Counted from the first letter of the stretch, positions 1 through 10,537 are shown. The stretch is 64,000 bases of DNA from Enchytraeus crypticus (GCA_905160935.1 CAJHZI010000486.1:62001-126000); one strand, 5' to 3'. Notes: generated from the letters alone by a model not told the origin. Translations and numbers: made by a program.

Positions 1-1624
1 GATTTTACTAAACTTAAGAATATTTTATACATTTCTAGTTAGATTCATCATCATCATCATCATCGTCATCTAGTTAGATTCATACTAAGCTTGAACTATT
101 CTTTATGACGGGTAGCTCGAATAGAGTGTGTTAAAGAGAAGCGGTGAACTTCTGAAGCTTGATGTTAAGCACAGTAAAACTTTAAAAATTCGAAACGCGA
201 CCATAGACGATATATTTGATAACTATAGTAGAGATGTAGAAATTAGCCGAGCATAGAGCAAATATATGTTATGGACCTGCCGTTAGGATAGACACTAGAA
301 AGAGGAAAAGAGAGAGAAAGAGAGAGAGAGAGAGGGAGACGGAGCGAAAGATAAAGAGTGAAACAGAAAGAGAAAGAGCGAAACAGAAACAGAAAGAGAA
401 GAGAGAGAGAGAGAGATTAGATGTATTCAGACATCCAGAAAGCTCTCAGGTTTTCTCACTGATCATGTACCACATGCGCCCATGTATAATCCAGTAAGTC
501 ATAAATACTCGCCTAGCACTTGCAAACAGGCTTTCAACAGAATTATCTAGACGTTGAGTCCAACATGTGGTGCGAACTATTGTGTCAATCTCTTACTAAT
601 CCTCGAAATGTTAGCTGTAATTCACTGATGAACCAGTAACGCCAAGTGCCCAGTTCTATGACATGTTCAAAAGTTAAACCGCTTTCTGCGAACAAGTTAA
701 GAAAATATTGCGATCAGGTTATATACACTCGCATTTTAATATCATTGAATAAAATGCTAGATCAACATTGATTGACTATTGGAATTGGGAGGCGCATCTG
801 TAAGAAATCGGTAGTAGTGGTAAAGGAATGACCTAAGTGCGCATTTTTCTGTAAATTGTGGTTCATTGTCCCTATCTAGTTATTTCCAAAGAAGCATTAG
901 TTTATATTTTGGCATAAAATTAACCCAGTCTTCTTCTAAACTGCTCGTAATCATTCGACGGGCAAGCTAACTGAATAACTGACGAACTGAAATAGTGACC
1001 AATTGACTAACTGACTAACTGACTGACAGACTGACTGAATGACTGAATGACTGAATGACTGACTGTCTGATTAATTGACTGACTGACTGACTGACTGCCT
1101 GAAAGAAACACCTATTGACTGGGCAACTAGCAAAACGATTTACTGACCGGCTGATCTACTGATGGAATGAATAAATGAAAGATCTAACGAACGAACGAAC
1201 AAACAATTGATTGATCGATCTTTTGTTTGATTGGTAGATAGATAGATAGATAGATCGTTTATTTGATAGATAAATAGATTCAATCAATCAATAAGAATTT
1301 AACGCCCGGTTCTTCGCCACAAGGTAATATCAGGGACGTAACATTGATGATTGATGTATTAAATTTCATAATGATTAATGATTGATGATTTATGACTGAA
1401 TGATTGGTTGATTGATATATAGCTCGATAGATAGATAGGTTAGTAGTTGTAGTAGTAGTATATATGTTTATTTTAGAAATTCATCAAACATCGACAAATA
1501 ATTGCGAAAGCAGATAAATCAGCAGTCAAAAGTGTGAATCAACATATGTAGCATCAAACAGAAACTAAACAGGTTGACAGATTAATTATTAATTGATTAA
1601 TTGATTGATTGAATAACTTAATAG
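1..1624. other. Non-coding, repeat-rich sequence upstream of first visible SMOC exon
   Basis: I see no coding exon here. The stretch holds a decayed LINE 3'-tail copy (about 265-420, with ATGGACCTGCC then an AG-rich run), CTGA/TTGA/GATA tetranucleotide arrays (about 975-1290 and 1340-1440), a reverse-oriented core of the GGAAACGGACGTTAA repeat (about 1285-1345), and one copy of a dispersed repeat starting with GTAGTAGTAG (about 1445-1572). The follistatin-like exon expected at the 5' end of a SMOC gene was looked for and not found, so it probably lies outside the window. Confidence 0.6.
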
Positions 1625-1912
1625 AAGAGACGAAGTGTGAGGCAGAGCTACGCACGGCACTATTCGAGCAATCTCTCGACGGCTCGACTGATCGCTATGT
1701 ACCCTCCTGCTCTGCCCAGGACGGTGCATACCTGCCCCTCCAGTGTCACAACGCCACTGGCTACTGCTGGTGTGTGACCAATCAGGGGCGGCCCCTACTC
1801 GGCACGTCCGTCCATATATCCGCCGAGCATCTCGTCTGCCCCGAGACTGGGGCAGGGGCGGGGCATGAAGGAGAGGGCGGGGCTAGTCTGCATCATCATG
1901 GTGGGCTCTTCA
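1625..1912 (+). CDS. SMOC-like exon 1 in window: thyroglobulin type-1 domain
   Basis: The acceptor is the TAG ending at 1624, just after a TTGATTGATTGA run. The exon encodes a complete six-cysteine Tg1 domain with the diagnostic [12 protein letters not shown] core. The donor is uncertain: GTAATT at 1913 or GTGGGC at 1901; both leave phase 1, as the next exon needs. A Gly-rich stretch follows the last domain Cys. Confidence 0.82.
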
Positions 1913-4232
1913 GTAATTCTATCATTCAATCAATCAGTCAATAAAGCGATCAATTAATAAATCAACCAATCAATAATGAATCAATCAATCTATCAATCAA
2001 CAAATCAATCAACCAATCAATCAACCAATCAATCCATCAATAAATCAAGTAATTAACCTGTCAACCAATCAATCAAACAATCACTTTTAAAATGCCAAAG
2101 CCACGCTTATTGCAGTTTCTTTTTCGAATAGCATGTCAGTGACGGAGAGTGCTGGATTTCAACCCTGCAGCTACTCATCGGCTGTCGAAGATCTTGCCAA
2201 AAGCCACCGACTCAGCCTAATCAAATCATTATCAAACAAATTAATCAATCTAATGGAACGGTTGATCAATCTTGCAATCTTTCAATCAAAATTAAGACTC
2301 AGTAGCTAAGTAACGACATCTCTAGGCTTATAATTTTAGGTTTCGTAGACTGGTCGGGCAGAAGTAAGAATGAGACGACGTATAGAAGAAGAGACGGCGC
2401 AAAAAAGAGAAGAGCAACTCCGGGATCATGCAATGGTCTGGAGAGGGTCCAATTCTCAATGAGTCTCATGGAATTATTTGACAAAGAATTCACGAGATCA
2501 CATCCGGTTCAATCTAAATCGTCTCAGAGGTGTGACGATATCGTTGTTTGTTATTTTTGAGCTTATATTTTTTTATTTTTTTATTTTTATGATATTTTCT
2601 ATGCTAATTTCTATATTTGTCATTTCATTATACAGCATGTTTTCATACACTGTACAATGCATGTTAGTATAACGTTTAGCTGTTGTTCTAGATTTATTCC
2701 TTCCTTCTCTCCTCTCTTGTTGTTGCTGTCTCTTTGACAGTGTCATCTACCTCTACCCTTTATGCGGGAAACTTCTTTCCTTCTATGGTAACATCTTTGC
2801 CTATATCTTCACTCGCTATTCTGTTCGCTGGGTGCTCAGAACTATGGCCTGGTTGGCTGGTACTACTTTATACCAGACGGACGGACGTTTAACGCCCGTT
2901 TCCAGGTCCGTCCGATGCTTCATCTCCATAATATTAGAATGCCTTAATAGCGTAGGGGTTACGTCATGAAGTTTTAAATGACAGTTCCTGAGGTGAATTG
3001 AACCCTCGTGGATTCGAATTCCAGCCGTGCTGATCTGAGAGTAAAATCACAGACATTCACAGGACTCACTCAATCTCGGACATTCACTGGTTATCCGGGA
3101 AATAGAATAAATTGCCTAACGGTTTAAACATGTTATAATAAAAGTGATATAAATCAACAAAGTTGATCATTTCACTATATATCGTGCTTACTTTAAACAA
3201 ACTGCACGACAGCCGCCCGATGACCGAATGTGTACTCGTCTATATGGATCTATTTAGTGAATTGATTAATAGATTTATTGATTATTTGTTTGATTGATTA
3301 ATTGATTAAGCTAGTGATTTACGCATTAACTTTTTGTAGGAGCGTAGAAGTTGCTGCATGGAAATTCAAAGAATTGGACATAGACAAGGACGGTAGACTG
3401 AGGAGGAAAGAATTACGCAACTTGAGGCGAATGTCAATCAAACTAGTGAAACCACGCCCATGTGCTCAGACTTTTCAAATTTATTGTGATGTAAACAACG
3501 ATAAAAGAATCGAGCTCTCTGAATGGACCAATTGTCTCGCCAATCATACAGCTGGTTACTCTTTAACATTATTTTTTCTCCATGTTTTCTATCAGGTAAT
3601 ACCAACAAAAATCTATTATCCCCCACCCATCAGCCTAAGCCTTTATTAATTAAATTACAATTATAGCCTATACTATGATTTTGCATGCAAAATAGTCATG
3701 TTGTTTCTCATTAGTTTCATAAAATTAAATTATTACTAATTATCACTATTAGATTATAGCATATTAAATATTAAAGTATAGTCAAGTAAATGTAGGCGTA
3801 TGCGTATATAATTATTCTTTCCACTGCACATAAAATATAATGATTTTATTTTAGAGGATCTTAAAAGAGCTTCCGATTATTCATTCGCTAATCAAAATCC
3901 TTCAATTTCAGCGGGAGAACTTGAACGTCAGAAACCACGCACTGGTCACATCTCTCCCAACATACTGAGGCCCAATGGGAAGGCTGGAGGCGGAGCTAAG
4001 ACTAGCCAATCAAGTGAACTTAAAGATTTAAATCGGGGCATAAAAAGGGGTGGTAAGAAAAATAAAATTAACTTTGGCGATAGAATTGGAGGCTCTGATA
4101 CATTTTCAAAGGAGGAAAACCCGACTGGGTCATTTCTGACGCTGATTAGCAAAGGTATCGGATATGTTTCTTATATATGATTTATATATTTGCATATTTG
4201 TATAGAAATATACATGTATATTTATATATTTA

Positions 4233-4315
<83 letters not shown>

Positions 4316-7300
4316 TTATATACTTATATATTTATATACATATATATTTGATTATATGTAGGCTAATCAATCCCCTCTTAGTCTTCGCTCTTCCAGTGAA
4401 AATCTTCATAGGCTACCGTACCAGACATTCGATCTGCCATTAGCAAACGCTCCTTCATATTTTCTGTTCCAACAATATGGAACTCTCTACCGCTAGATGT
4501 TTGATTTTGTATGTAGGTACTCTTTGTATTGGTACTCTTTTGGGCAAGCTAAAATCCGATCTCTTTTGGCCATAGGACCAAATTTTGACCCTCTTGCTGG
4601 AATATTGGACTTGCACTGTTTTGATCTCGCTTTCTCTTAGAGTCTTTGTATACTCAGTCGTCATCGGGTGGTGTTTTGACGTCTGTTTGTACAGAGTCTG
4701 CAAGAGACGTCCCTGATGTTGCCTTATATATGACGAGTAACCGGACGTAACTTCTTATTGATTGATTGATTTATTTCTTTATTGAATGATTGATTTAAAT
4801 TAACAAAACAACTGTAAAGACACAGACAATTAATTAACTAATTATATTTTTTAATCAAGCTAATTATGTCAATAATCTTAATTCTCTCATTTAGGGGGCA
4901 TTTTGAAACAATTTTATATCCACATTTCATTTCTATATCTACATGTACAAATAAAAACAAAATTGAACCTTCGTCACTGAGTCCACTGAAATTCCTAACT
5001 TTTTAAAATAATATATATATTTCAGAGGGAGGAGACTCATCAGCTAGTTCGTCCAATCAGCGAGGTGATACGACAATAGGCCACGCCCACAACAAATCGA
5101 TCCATCCCCAATTAGCTGAGCCGTTTTCAAAACGTTCCAGTTGCGTGGAGGAAAGAAAGAAGGCACTGGAATTGGATAGAGCAAATCCTAGATCAGGAAT
5201 GTTTGTACCAGAATGTGATCCAGATGGATCATTCCGGAAAGCCCAATGTCACAATTCTACGGGATATTGCTGGTGCGTGGACGTTACCACGGGATTTCCC
5301 ATTCCGGGAATTTCATCTCGATATCAACTTCCCGATTGTAGTCAGATCAGGCATCGCCAGTTTAAAGGCTAGTAAATTTTTTATGAATTTCTCTTTTATT
5401 AAATTTCTGTTTTAGGAAATTTCATTTTTATTAAATTTTTGCATTAAATCTATCATTATCAAGTTTACTTTTCTACTATCTGAATGTATAAACAGCTCTT
5501 TATATATATATTACTCTATAAGAGTTTTTATTTACTTAAATACTATTTATATATTTATGTATAATTGCAGGTTGCTCATACACAGCGAAGAAGAAATTCC
5601 TGACTTCATTGTTGGACAGAATGACGCAGCAGATGGTGGAACTGATAAACAATAACACAGGAGCTACGTCTAACATCCCAGCTGTTAATAGGTAACATAA
5701 CACAGGAGCTACGTCTAACATCCCAGCTGTTAATAGGTAACATAACACAGAAGCTACCTATAACTTCCCAGCTGTTAATAGGTAGCATAACAACACAGGA
5801 ACTACATCCAACCTCCCAGCTGTTAATGGGTAACATAACAACACAGGAACTAACATCCCAGCTATTAATAGGTAACATAACACAGGAGCTACGTCTAACA
5901 TCCCAGCTGTTAATAGGTAACATGCCGTATCGCTACAAACTTTGCTGGAAGTTGAAATTAAAGTGAAACTCAATCAGGGAGAGAAGGAAAGTAACATTTC
6001 ATGAAATTAATTTTATTTTCATTTCTTCTGATTGATGATCTTCAAGATTACTAATAACTTTTTACAAACGACAAGAGCCGCCCGTTGACTTGATGTTTTA
6101 ACTATGTGTCCAAGGAACTGATTGACCGAACAGTTACATAATTTATTCCGTCAAGGACTTTGTTCTCTATGACTGATTTACCTATTGATTGATTGATTGA
6201 ATTATTGATTGATTGACAAAACTAATGTTAAAGGCTAATGTTAACGTCAGTTTCCTCACTTGAAAGCGATGTGAGGGACTGGCGAGCCCAGGAGTTTAAG
6301 CCGCACATACTATTCCGAGGTCGAATAGCTTACCAACTGTCGGTATTATCGAAATTGATTGAGATATTGAATTATTGATTGATTGAATTTTTGACAGAAA
6401 CCACAAGGGAGTATTAGGAGAACCAGATCCCGAGCAATCGATTGAGGAAAGAGCAGTGAGGTGGAAACTAGCAACGCTAGATACCAATGGTAACCAGGTA
6501 ACCATCACCATAGCAACTAGAAAACTATTAACACCGTCAATGGTAACCAGCTAACCATCACCATTGGCAACTAGAAAACTATTGACATCAACACTGATAA
6601 CCATCATCAATAGCAACTAGAAAATTATTAACATGGTAGCCAGGTAACCATCAGCATTAGCAACTACACTAGAACACTATTAACATTGACAATGGTAATC
6701 AGGTAACTATCACCGTTAGCAACTAGAAAACTATGAACATTGGCAATGATAACTACATGTAGGTAATCATCACCATTAGCAACTAGAAAACTATTAGCAT
6801 TGACAATGGTAACCAGGTAACCATCACCATTAGCAACTAGAAAACTACGAACTTTGACAATTGTAGCCAGGTAACCATCTATATAGAGCTCAATTTCGCT
6901 CTTTCTGTAGGCCGTTTTATTTGTTTTCTGTCTCGTTACATGCGCTTTGTATATATTTTGATTCAGTTACAAATAAATGATCATAGTTCTCTCTCTCTCT
7001 GTCTCTCTCTTACCAATTAACTGCCACCATTAGCAACAGTTACCAAGCAACGATCACTATTAGCAACAGTTACCAAGCAATTGCCACCATTAGCAACAGT
7101 TACTAAGAAACGATCACTATTAGCAACAGTTACCAAGCAATTGCCACCATTAGCAACAGTTACCAAGCAACGATCACTATTGGCAACAGTTACCAAGCAA
7201 CGATCACTATTATCAACAGTTGCCAAGCAATAATCTCTATTCTCAATATTTGCCAAGCAACGCTCACTATTAGCAACAATTGCCATGCAACGATCACTAG

Positions 7301-8745
7301 TAGCAACCGTTGTGTTTCTGCAGCTTCTGGAGAGAAAGGAGTTGAGAGAGTTGAGGCAGGAGTTGAGGAAGCTGAGTGTGGGTGGGACGATGTCGAATGT
7401 GGAGGGAGGGATGGGACAGACGGGAGGGGAGAGAGATGAGGGGGAGGAAAGAAAGTGTAAGAGAAATTTCTTGAGATTTTGTGACGAGAACAACGATGGA
7501 GTTGTGAGCTTAACTGAATGGATTGACTGCACGGGACTTAATGGTTAGTTGCCGTTAACTTATTTTTGTTTCACAGATTAGTTTGAGAAATTATATTAAA
7601 AACGCGTATTATAGTGAAATGATCAACTATGTTGATATCTGTCACTTTTAATACCACATGTTTACGTCGTTAGGCAATTTAGATCATTTTCCGCATAACC
7701 TGTCCAGTGAATGTCCGAGATTTTACTCTCAGATCAGTGCGGCTGGGATTCGAATCCGCGAGAGTTCAATTCACCTCAGGATTTGTCATTTAAAACTTCA
7801 TGACGTTACTCCCACGCTACTGAGACATTCTATTTTGGGTAAACAGGATTGTTTTCTTTGGGAATGACGCCCCTGCCCTGTAAATGTTAATCGAAACTGA
7901 GAAAGGCGTAGGGGACCAAATTCGTCCTAAGCAGAATCCTCAAGAAAATGGTGTATAACTACAAGAATGAGTCTTGCTAGGCGATTTAAAGTTTTAAAGT
8001 TCCGCTCATATGTAGACATGAAGTGGAAAACGGAAGACAATGAAGAGTGGAGTTATACACCATGGACCTGCCAGTAGGCAGTGCACTAAGAGAGAGAGAG
8101 AGTTGAAGCAATGAATAGCCACTGCTAGGAGTTGAAGTTTTTAAGATTACAGGAGTATGGCGTAAAGTTAAAGTACTTTTATCTCTAAAAATATTTTAGA
8201 TTCGTAGCACTTTTTTTATCTCTGAATCTATTTCTCGCAAGTTTGTTAGAAATGATTTGTAAATTGATAATTATGTCAAAACTTGACTGACTTTTAAATA
8301 GCTGAAAATTCACTTGCTATCAATCTCTCTGCGAAACTTACAAAATTAAAGAGCAATTACTTCTGTTAACTCTATCCATAAACTAATAGGTAATTTCACA
8401 ACAATAATTATTATAAAGTTCTTTCTGCTTCGTGTAAATTTACTAGAAATGTTTTAGCAATTTCAGGAGCCTAGGCGCCCACCAGCCAAATGGCCTTTCT
8501 ACCATTGGATTGAATCTTAGTGCTTTGTGGCCGTTTACGACACGTGCAGTTCACGGTTGGTATATTATTCATCAACTCGGACACAACGCGGATAAAACGG
8601 CTATAAATATCTATTGTAGAATTTAACTTAATAGCTGAAATTAATTAAATAATATTGTTATTTTACAGAAAAACAGAATAATGCGCCTGAGAATCAGAGA
8701 AGACGAGGAAGAAATCCATTTAGCAGCGTGCTGAAGAGCAACTAG
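1625..8745 (+). CDS. SMOC-like matricellular calcium-binding protein (5'-partial, 9 exons)
   Basis: Exons: 1625-1912, 2349-2529, 3340-3554, 3912-4154, 5026-5367, 5571-5691, 6398-6497, 7324-7543, 8669-8745, giving 594 residues plus stop TAG. SMOC proteins are secreted extracellular-matrix modulators of BMP and growth-factor signalling. Domain order here is thyroglobulin type-1 (about residues 4-68), EC module with an EF-hand pair (about 110-228), basic linker (229-345), second thyroglobulin type-1 (about 350-412), second EC module (about 423-570) and a short basic tail. Vertebrate SMOCs have a follistatin-like domain, Tg1, a SMOC-specific region, Tg1 and one EC; here the region between the Tg1 domains is itself an EC module. 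All internal junctions agree in phase. The first exon opens in phase 1, so upstream exons (signal peptide, follistatin-like domain) are missing. Family assignment is strong; whether it is a true SMOC orthologue is inference. Confidence 0.87.
1920..2085 (+). repeat. TCAA/CAAT tetranucleotide array
   Basis: A run of imperfect CAATCAAT units directly downstream of the first visible SMOC exon. It is the complement of the TTGATTGA units found upstream of several acceptors in this window. Confidence 0.85.
2349..2529 (+). CDS. SMOC-like exon 2: N-terminal half of first EC module
   Basis: The frame from 2351 reads a basic segment and then [19 protein letters not shown], which aligns with the start of the SPARC-type EC domain (the GCxxxKxxFLxSLxxxL pattern). 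Acceptor is TAG at 2346-2348, with an alternative TAG ending at 2339 in the same phase. The GTGTGA donor at 2530 leaves phase 2, matching exon 3. It was recognised only by splicing logic and similarity. Confidence 0.72.
2935..3192 (+). mobile_element. SINE-like repeat, family B
   Basis: It contains the family B core: a polymerase III B-box-like GATTCGAATTCC, TTGCCTAACGGTTTAAACAT, and an end near GTTGATCATTTCACTATA. Related copies lie at 7596-7842 (-), 8963-9185, 27930-28165, 34940-35060 (-, truncated) and 41632-41872. The copies diverge and no target duplication was confirmed. Confidence 0.7.
3340..3554 (+). CDS. SMOC-like exon 3: EF-hand pair of first EC module
   Basis: It begins after TTTTTGTAG. 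It encodes [21 protein letters not shown], shown here as the EF loop [12 protein letters not shown], and a second loop [13 protein letters not shown], with the flanking Cys residues of the EC disulfides. The GTTACT donor at 3555 gives phase 1, which the next exon requires; the stronger-looking GTAATA at 3596 would give phase 0 and break the frame. Confidence 0.85.
3912..4154 (+). CDS. SMOC-like exon 4: basic inter-module linker
   Basis: It is bounded by CAATTTCAG and AAAG/GTATCG. Only one frame is open, and it is the one in phase with both neighbours. It encodes about 81 residues rich in Lys, Arg, Gly and Ser, with no recognisable domain. Heparin or matrix binding is possible but is inference from composition only. 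Confidence 0.72.
4222..4345. repeat. AT dinucleotide microsatellite
   Basis: Nearly uninterrupted TA repeat of about 110 bp inside SMOC-like intron 4. Other TA tracts lie at about 13000-13080, 27395-27460, 35790-35960 and 43912-43980. Confidence 0.95.
5026..5367 (+). CDS. SMOC-like exon 5: linker end and second thyroglobulin type-1 domain
   Basis: The acceptor is ATATTTCAG. After about 45 residues of Ser/His-rich linker comes a full six-Cys Tg1 domain with [14 protein letters not shown] and the PIPG turn. To join exon 6 in phase (QFK-G-CSY), the exon must end at 5367, so the donor is GC (AAAG/GCTAGT). The GTAAAT at 5372 would leave phase 2 and break the frame. Confidence 0.83.
5571..5691 (+). 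CDS. SMOC-like exon 6: start of second EC module
   Basis: Acceptor ATAATTGCAG. It encodes [20 protein letters not shown], the conserved first EC helix, then a short Asn/Thr-rich segment. Donor AG/GTAACA is in phase 2. The exon's 3' end and its donor are part of the tandem array at 5653-5925. Confidence 0.86.
5646..5925 (+). repeat. Minisatellite (~45 bp, 6 copies) spanning exon 6/intron junction
   Basis: The unit contains the last ~40 nt of exon 6 (ends GCTGTTAATAG) plus the donor GTAACAT. The first copy is the exon end itself; five intronic copies follow, most retaining the AG/GTAACA junction. Reading past any junction meets an in-frame TAA. Confidence 0.93.
6228..6340 (-). mobile_element. 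SINE-like repeat, family A
   Basis: Reverse-oriented copy of the element carrying GAGGAAACTGACGTTAAC and a tRNA-like region. Family A copies share the order: GGCTGGAGCCAGTGGCG, GGTTCAAATCCTGGGCTCGC, CACTGACATCGCTTTCGA, then the GAGGAAACTGACG core. Confidence 0.65.
6398..6497 (+). CDS. SMOC-like exon 7: first half of EF-hand 1, second EC module
   Basis: Acceptor TTTTTGACAG. It encodes the [17 protein letters not shown] motif typical of SMOC EC domains, then the start of an EF loop (DTNGNQ). Position 6 of the loop is Gln rather than Gly. Donor CAG/GTAACC is in phase 0; the loop is completed by exon 8. The exon end is also the first copy of the array at 6483-6880. Confidence 0.85.
6483..6880 (+). 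repeat. Minisatellite (~55-60 bp, ~7 copies) spanning exon 7/intron junction
   Basis: The unit begins with the exon 7 end (AATGGTAACCAG) and continues across the donor GTAACCATCACCATTAGC. Most copies keep a CAG/GTAAC-type donor, giving several decoy 5' splice sites in the intron. Confidence 0.92.
7015..7312 (+). repeat. Minisatellite (~30 bp, ~10 copies) upstream of exon 8 acceptor
   Basis: Units contain TTAGCAACAGTTACCAAGCA. The array ends about 12 nt before the acceptor at 7323 but does not include exon sequence. Confidence 0.92.
7324..7543 (+). CDS. SMOC-like exon 8: rest of EF-hand 1 and EF-hand 2
   Basis: Acceptor GTTTCTGCAG. It completes EF loop 1 (LLERKE), passes through a Gly/Met-rich insert, and encodes a canonical second loop [13 protein letters not shown] flanked by the EC cysteines (CKRNFLRFC and DC). 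Donor GTTAGT at 7544 is in phase 1. Confidence 0.86.
7596..7842 (-). mobile_element. SINE-like repeat, family B (reverse)
   Basis: Reverse complement of the family B core, with GGATTCGAATCCCAGCC read on the minus strand and the GATCAACTATGTTGATAT end. It lies in the last intron of the SMOC-like gene. Confidence 0.72.
7905..8105 (+). mobile_element. LINE 3'-end fragment (family G tail)
   Basis: Decayed coding 3' end, then CCATGGACCTGCCAGTAGGC, GCAGTGCACTAAG and a GAGA tail. Better copies at 37425-37575 and 45290-45495 show that the coding part is a LINE C-terminus ending in PWTCQ. Confidence 0.65.
8457..8592 (+). repeat. Dispersed repeat family D
   Basis: Shares a backbone with 9705-9855 and, inverted, with 49990-50175: an AGGCGCTCACCAA block, a TTACGACACGTGCAGT block and a final CACGGTTGGT block. 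Some copies extend into TAAACTGGGATTCA followed by GATGAT units, which suggests a retroposed element with a short-repeat tail. Confidence 0.6.
8669..8745 (+). CDS. SMOC-like terminal exon: basic C-terminal tail and stop
   Basis: Acceptor ATTTTACAG. The only in-phase frame encodes a 24-residue polar, Arg-rich tail ([16 protein letters not shown]) and ends in TAG. Vertebrate SMOCs also end in a short basic tail after the EC domain. Confidence 0.75.
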
Positions 8746-8962
8746 AACAGTTCTATCTCACTGTAGCCACGTGTTCGACTTTCAGTCCGGTCTGTAGCTG
8801 GCGTCATCGCTGCATGTGGAAACTGCCGTTAAATTATCCGTCCACTACAATCATTAGGAGCTGTGTTCGTCAATGCGATATATCAGGAGGCAATAATATT
8901 GTGAATTTAAATTACGCCGCACTGAATCTTGTACAAACATGTGTATGAATGGCTCAATATTA

Positions 8963-9185
8963 GTGGTATCATTTTGAAGTCTTAAATGGCAGATCCTGAG
9001 GTGAATTGAACTCTCGTTGGTTCGAATCTCAGCCGCGCTGATCTGAGAGTAAAATCTTGGACATTCATTGGACTGATTATACGGAAAATGGACTAAGTTG
9101 CCTAACGGTTTAAACATCTGGTATTAAAAGTAATAGATATCACTTTGTAGTTGATCATTTCACTATATGCGTGTTTACTGTTTAA
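8963..9185 (+). mobile_element. SINE-like repeat, family B
   Basis: Near full-length family B copy with CCTGAGGTGAATTGAACTCT, a degenerate B box (GGTTCGAATCTC), TTGCCTAACGGTTTAAACAT and the GTTGATCATTTCACTATA end. Confidence 0.72.
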
Positions 9186-9659
9186 AATACTAATGTGTAT
9201 AATACGATAGTATACAGAGACTGCGCAGTGTGGATTCAGAATTATTATAATAGACAGTGCCTAGGGCTTGTAGATCAACTCCATTAGCATTACAAATAAT
9301 AGGGGCTTTATGTTTACGTTTTGTAATTTTAATTTTTTTATTTGTTTCTATTGAAAAACTTCTTGAAAGTGCTAATCTGATGTAGAAAATTGAAAACAGC
9401 TATCCGATGAATTAGTTTGAAATGCGTAGCAATTTAAACTATCTAGAAGAGTAGCTGCAAGAAGCTACACATATTAGCATTGCTATCAGCCGTGCGTGTA
9501 GCATCGTTCGATATCAGAATAGAAATTGTGTTAATGGAGGAATTCTAAACATTAATATGACCGCGTGTATATTCATTTATTATCAGAAATCTGACGCAGA
9601 ATTTTCGTACAAGAATGCGCAATTCGAAAAGGTAAATGCTATAGAATTTATCGTCATAA

Positions 9660-9855
9660 TTATCCTCATCTTCCCTTGAATCCCAATTTAACTAGGGTCT
9701 GGATTACACAATTTTCTAGCAAATTCTTGAGTCTATAGGCGCTCACCAAACAAACGCCTTTTCTGGTTTTAGTTTGGATCTTAGAACTTTGTCGCATTTT
9801 ACGACGCGTGCAGTCCACGGTTGGTCTATTCTTCAGCAACCCGGACACAATATGG
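9660..9855 (+). repeat. Dispersed repeat family D
   Basis: Second family D copy; same block order as 8457-8592, preceded by TCCCAATTTAACTAGGGTC and TCATC units. Relation to a LINE 3' end is possible but not shown. Confidence 0.6.
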
Positions 9856-10220
9856 GCAATTCGACTTACTTAATATTAAACATAGAGCCGAATTTTAGAG
9901 AAATTTCTTTATTTACAGCAAATATTGCATCCGCATAAAATGTCTATACATAGTGGCAGACTGCTAAGATTAAGCCTGATTAAGAAGATGAAAGAATAAA
10001 ATGAAGCAGAAGAGATATTAATTCTCCCTCTTAACCTCTTAGTACGATAATTGACTTATACCCTCATGTGAGAAACTCAATGAAACATAACATGTTGCAG
10101 ATTTTAAAAACATTTGCATTGAACAGTTTTATAGTAGCACATATATGCAATGCATTGTACTTCAGGCGCATAAATTTGTAATTCATGGGGTAATAGCGAA
10201 AAGTTTAAAAAAGCAGCAGT

Positions 10221-10537
10221 TTAGGTAGCAGCAGTAGCTGCTGCAACCTCTGCTGATTCAGAACCAGCAGTAGCTTCAGTGTTACATTCTACAGCTGCTG
10301 CATTTGAAACAACTGTGTCAGAATCAGTAGCTGTGACATTGTTCTTAGCAGCTGCATTAGCTGTGGCGACAGCTGTAGCTGCTGCCACTGCTGCATTCTC
10401 TTGCATGATGCTGGCGAACCTGTACATCTGATAGACAGGAGCCCAGGCCAGCTTGCCCTTCATGTTCTTAGACTCGCTCTTGTCCTTGATGATGATCTTG
10501 CCATTGGCTGACTCCACAAGGCTCGCCTTTACTGGGG
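10221..10537 (-). CDS. ARRDC exon 7: C-terminal tail and stop
   Basis: Starts after CTGATTGCAG in phase 1. It encodes the conserved C-terminal motif GKIIIKDKSESKNMKG and WAPVYQMY, then a ~65-residue Ala/Thr/Val-rich tail from GCA/GCT/ACA codons, ending in TAA at 10221. The Ala-rich part looks like triplet-repeat expansion. No PPxY motif is present. Confidence 0.85.

Larger units (their letters stand above)
8746..10220. other. Gap between convergent SMOC-like and ARRDC genes
   Basis: No coding exon seen. It contains family B (8963-9185) and a family D element at 9660-9855, both described separately. A TTTATT at 9908-9913 reads AATAAA on the minus strand, about 310 bp past the ARRDC stop, and is a plausible but weak polyadenylation signal for that gene. 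Confidence 0.6.

Noticed and set aside
1-1600. Follistatin-like exon of the SMOC-like gene
   Set aside because: No Cys-rich open frame with flanking splice sites was found.
3555-3595. Stronger-looking donor at 3596 for SMOC-like exon 3
   Set aside because: It gives phase 0, but the next exon is open only in phase 1; it would also add a hydrophobic run that looks like a pyrimidine tract.
7017-7532. Minus-strand 171-codon frame
   Set aside because: Mostly the 30-bp minisatellite plus antisense of SMOC-like exon 8.
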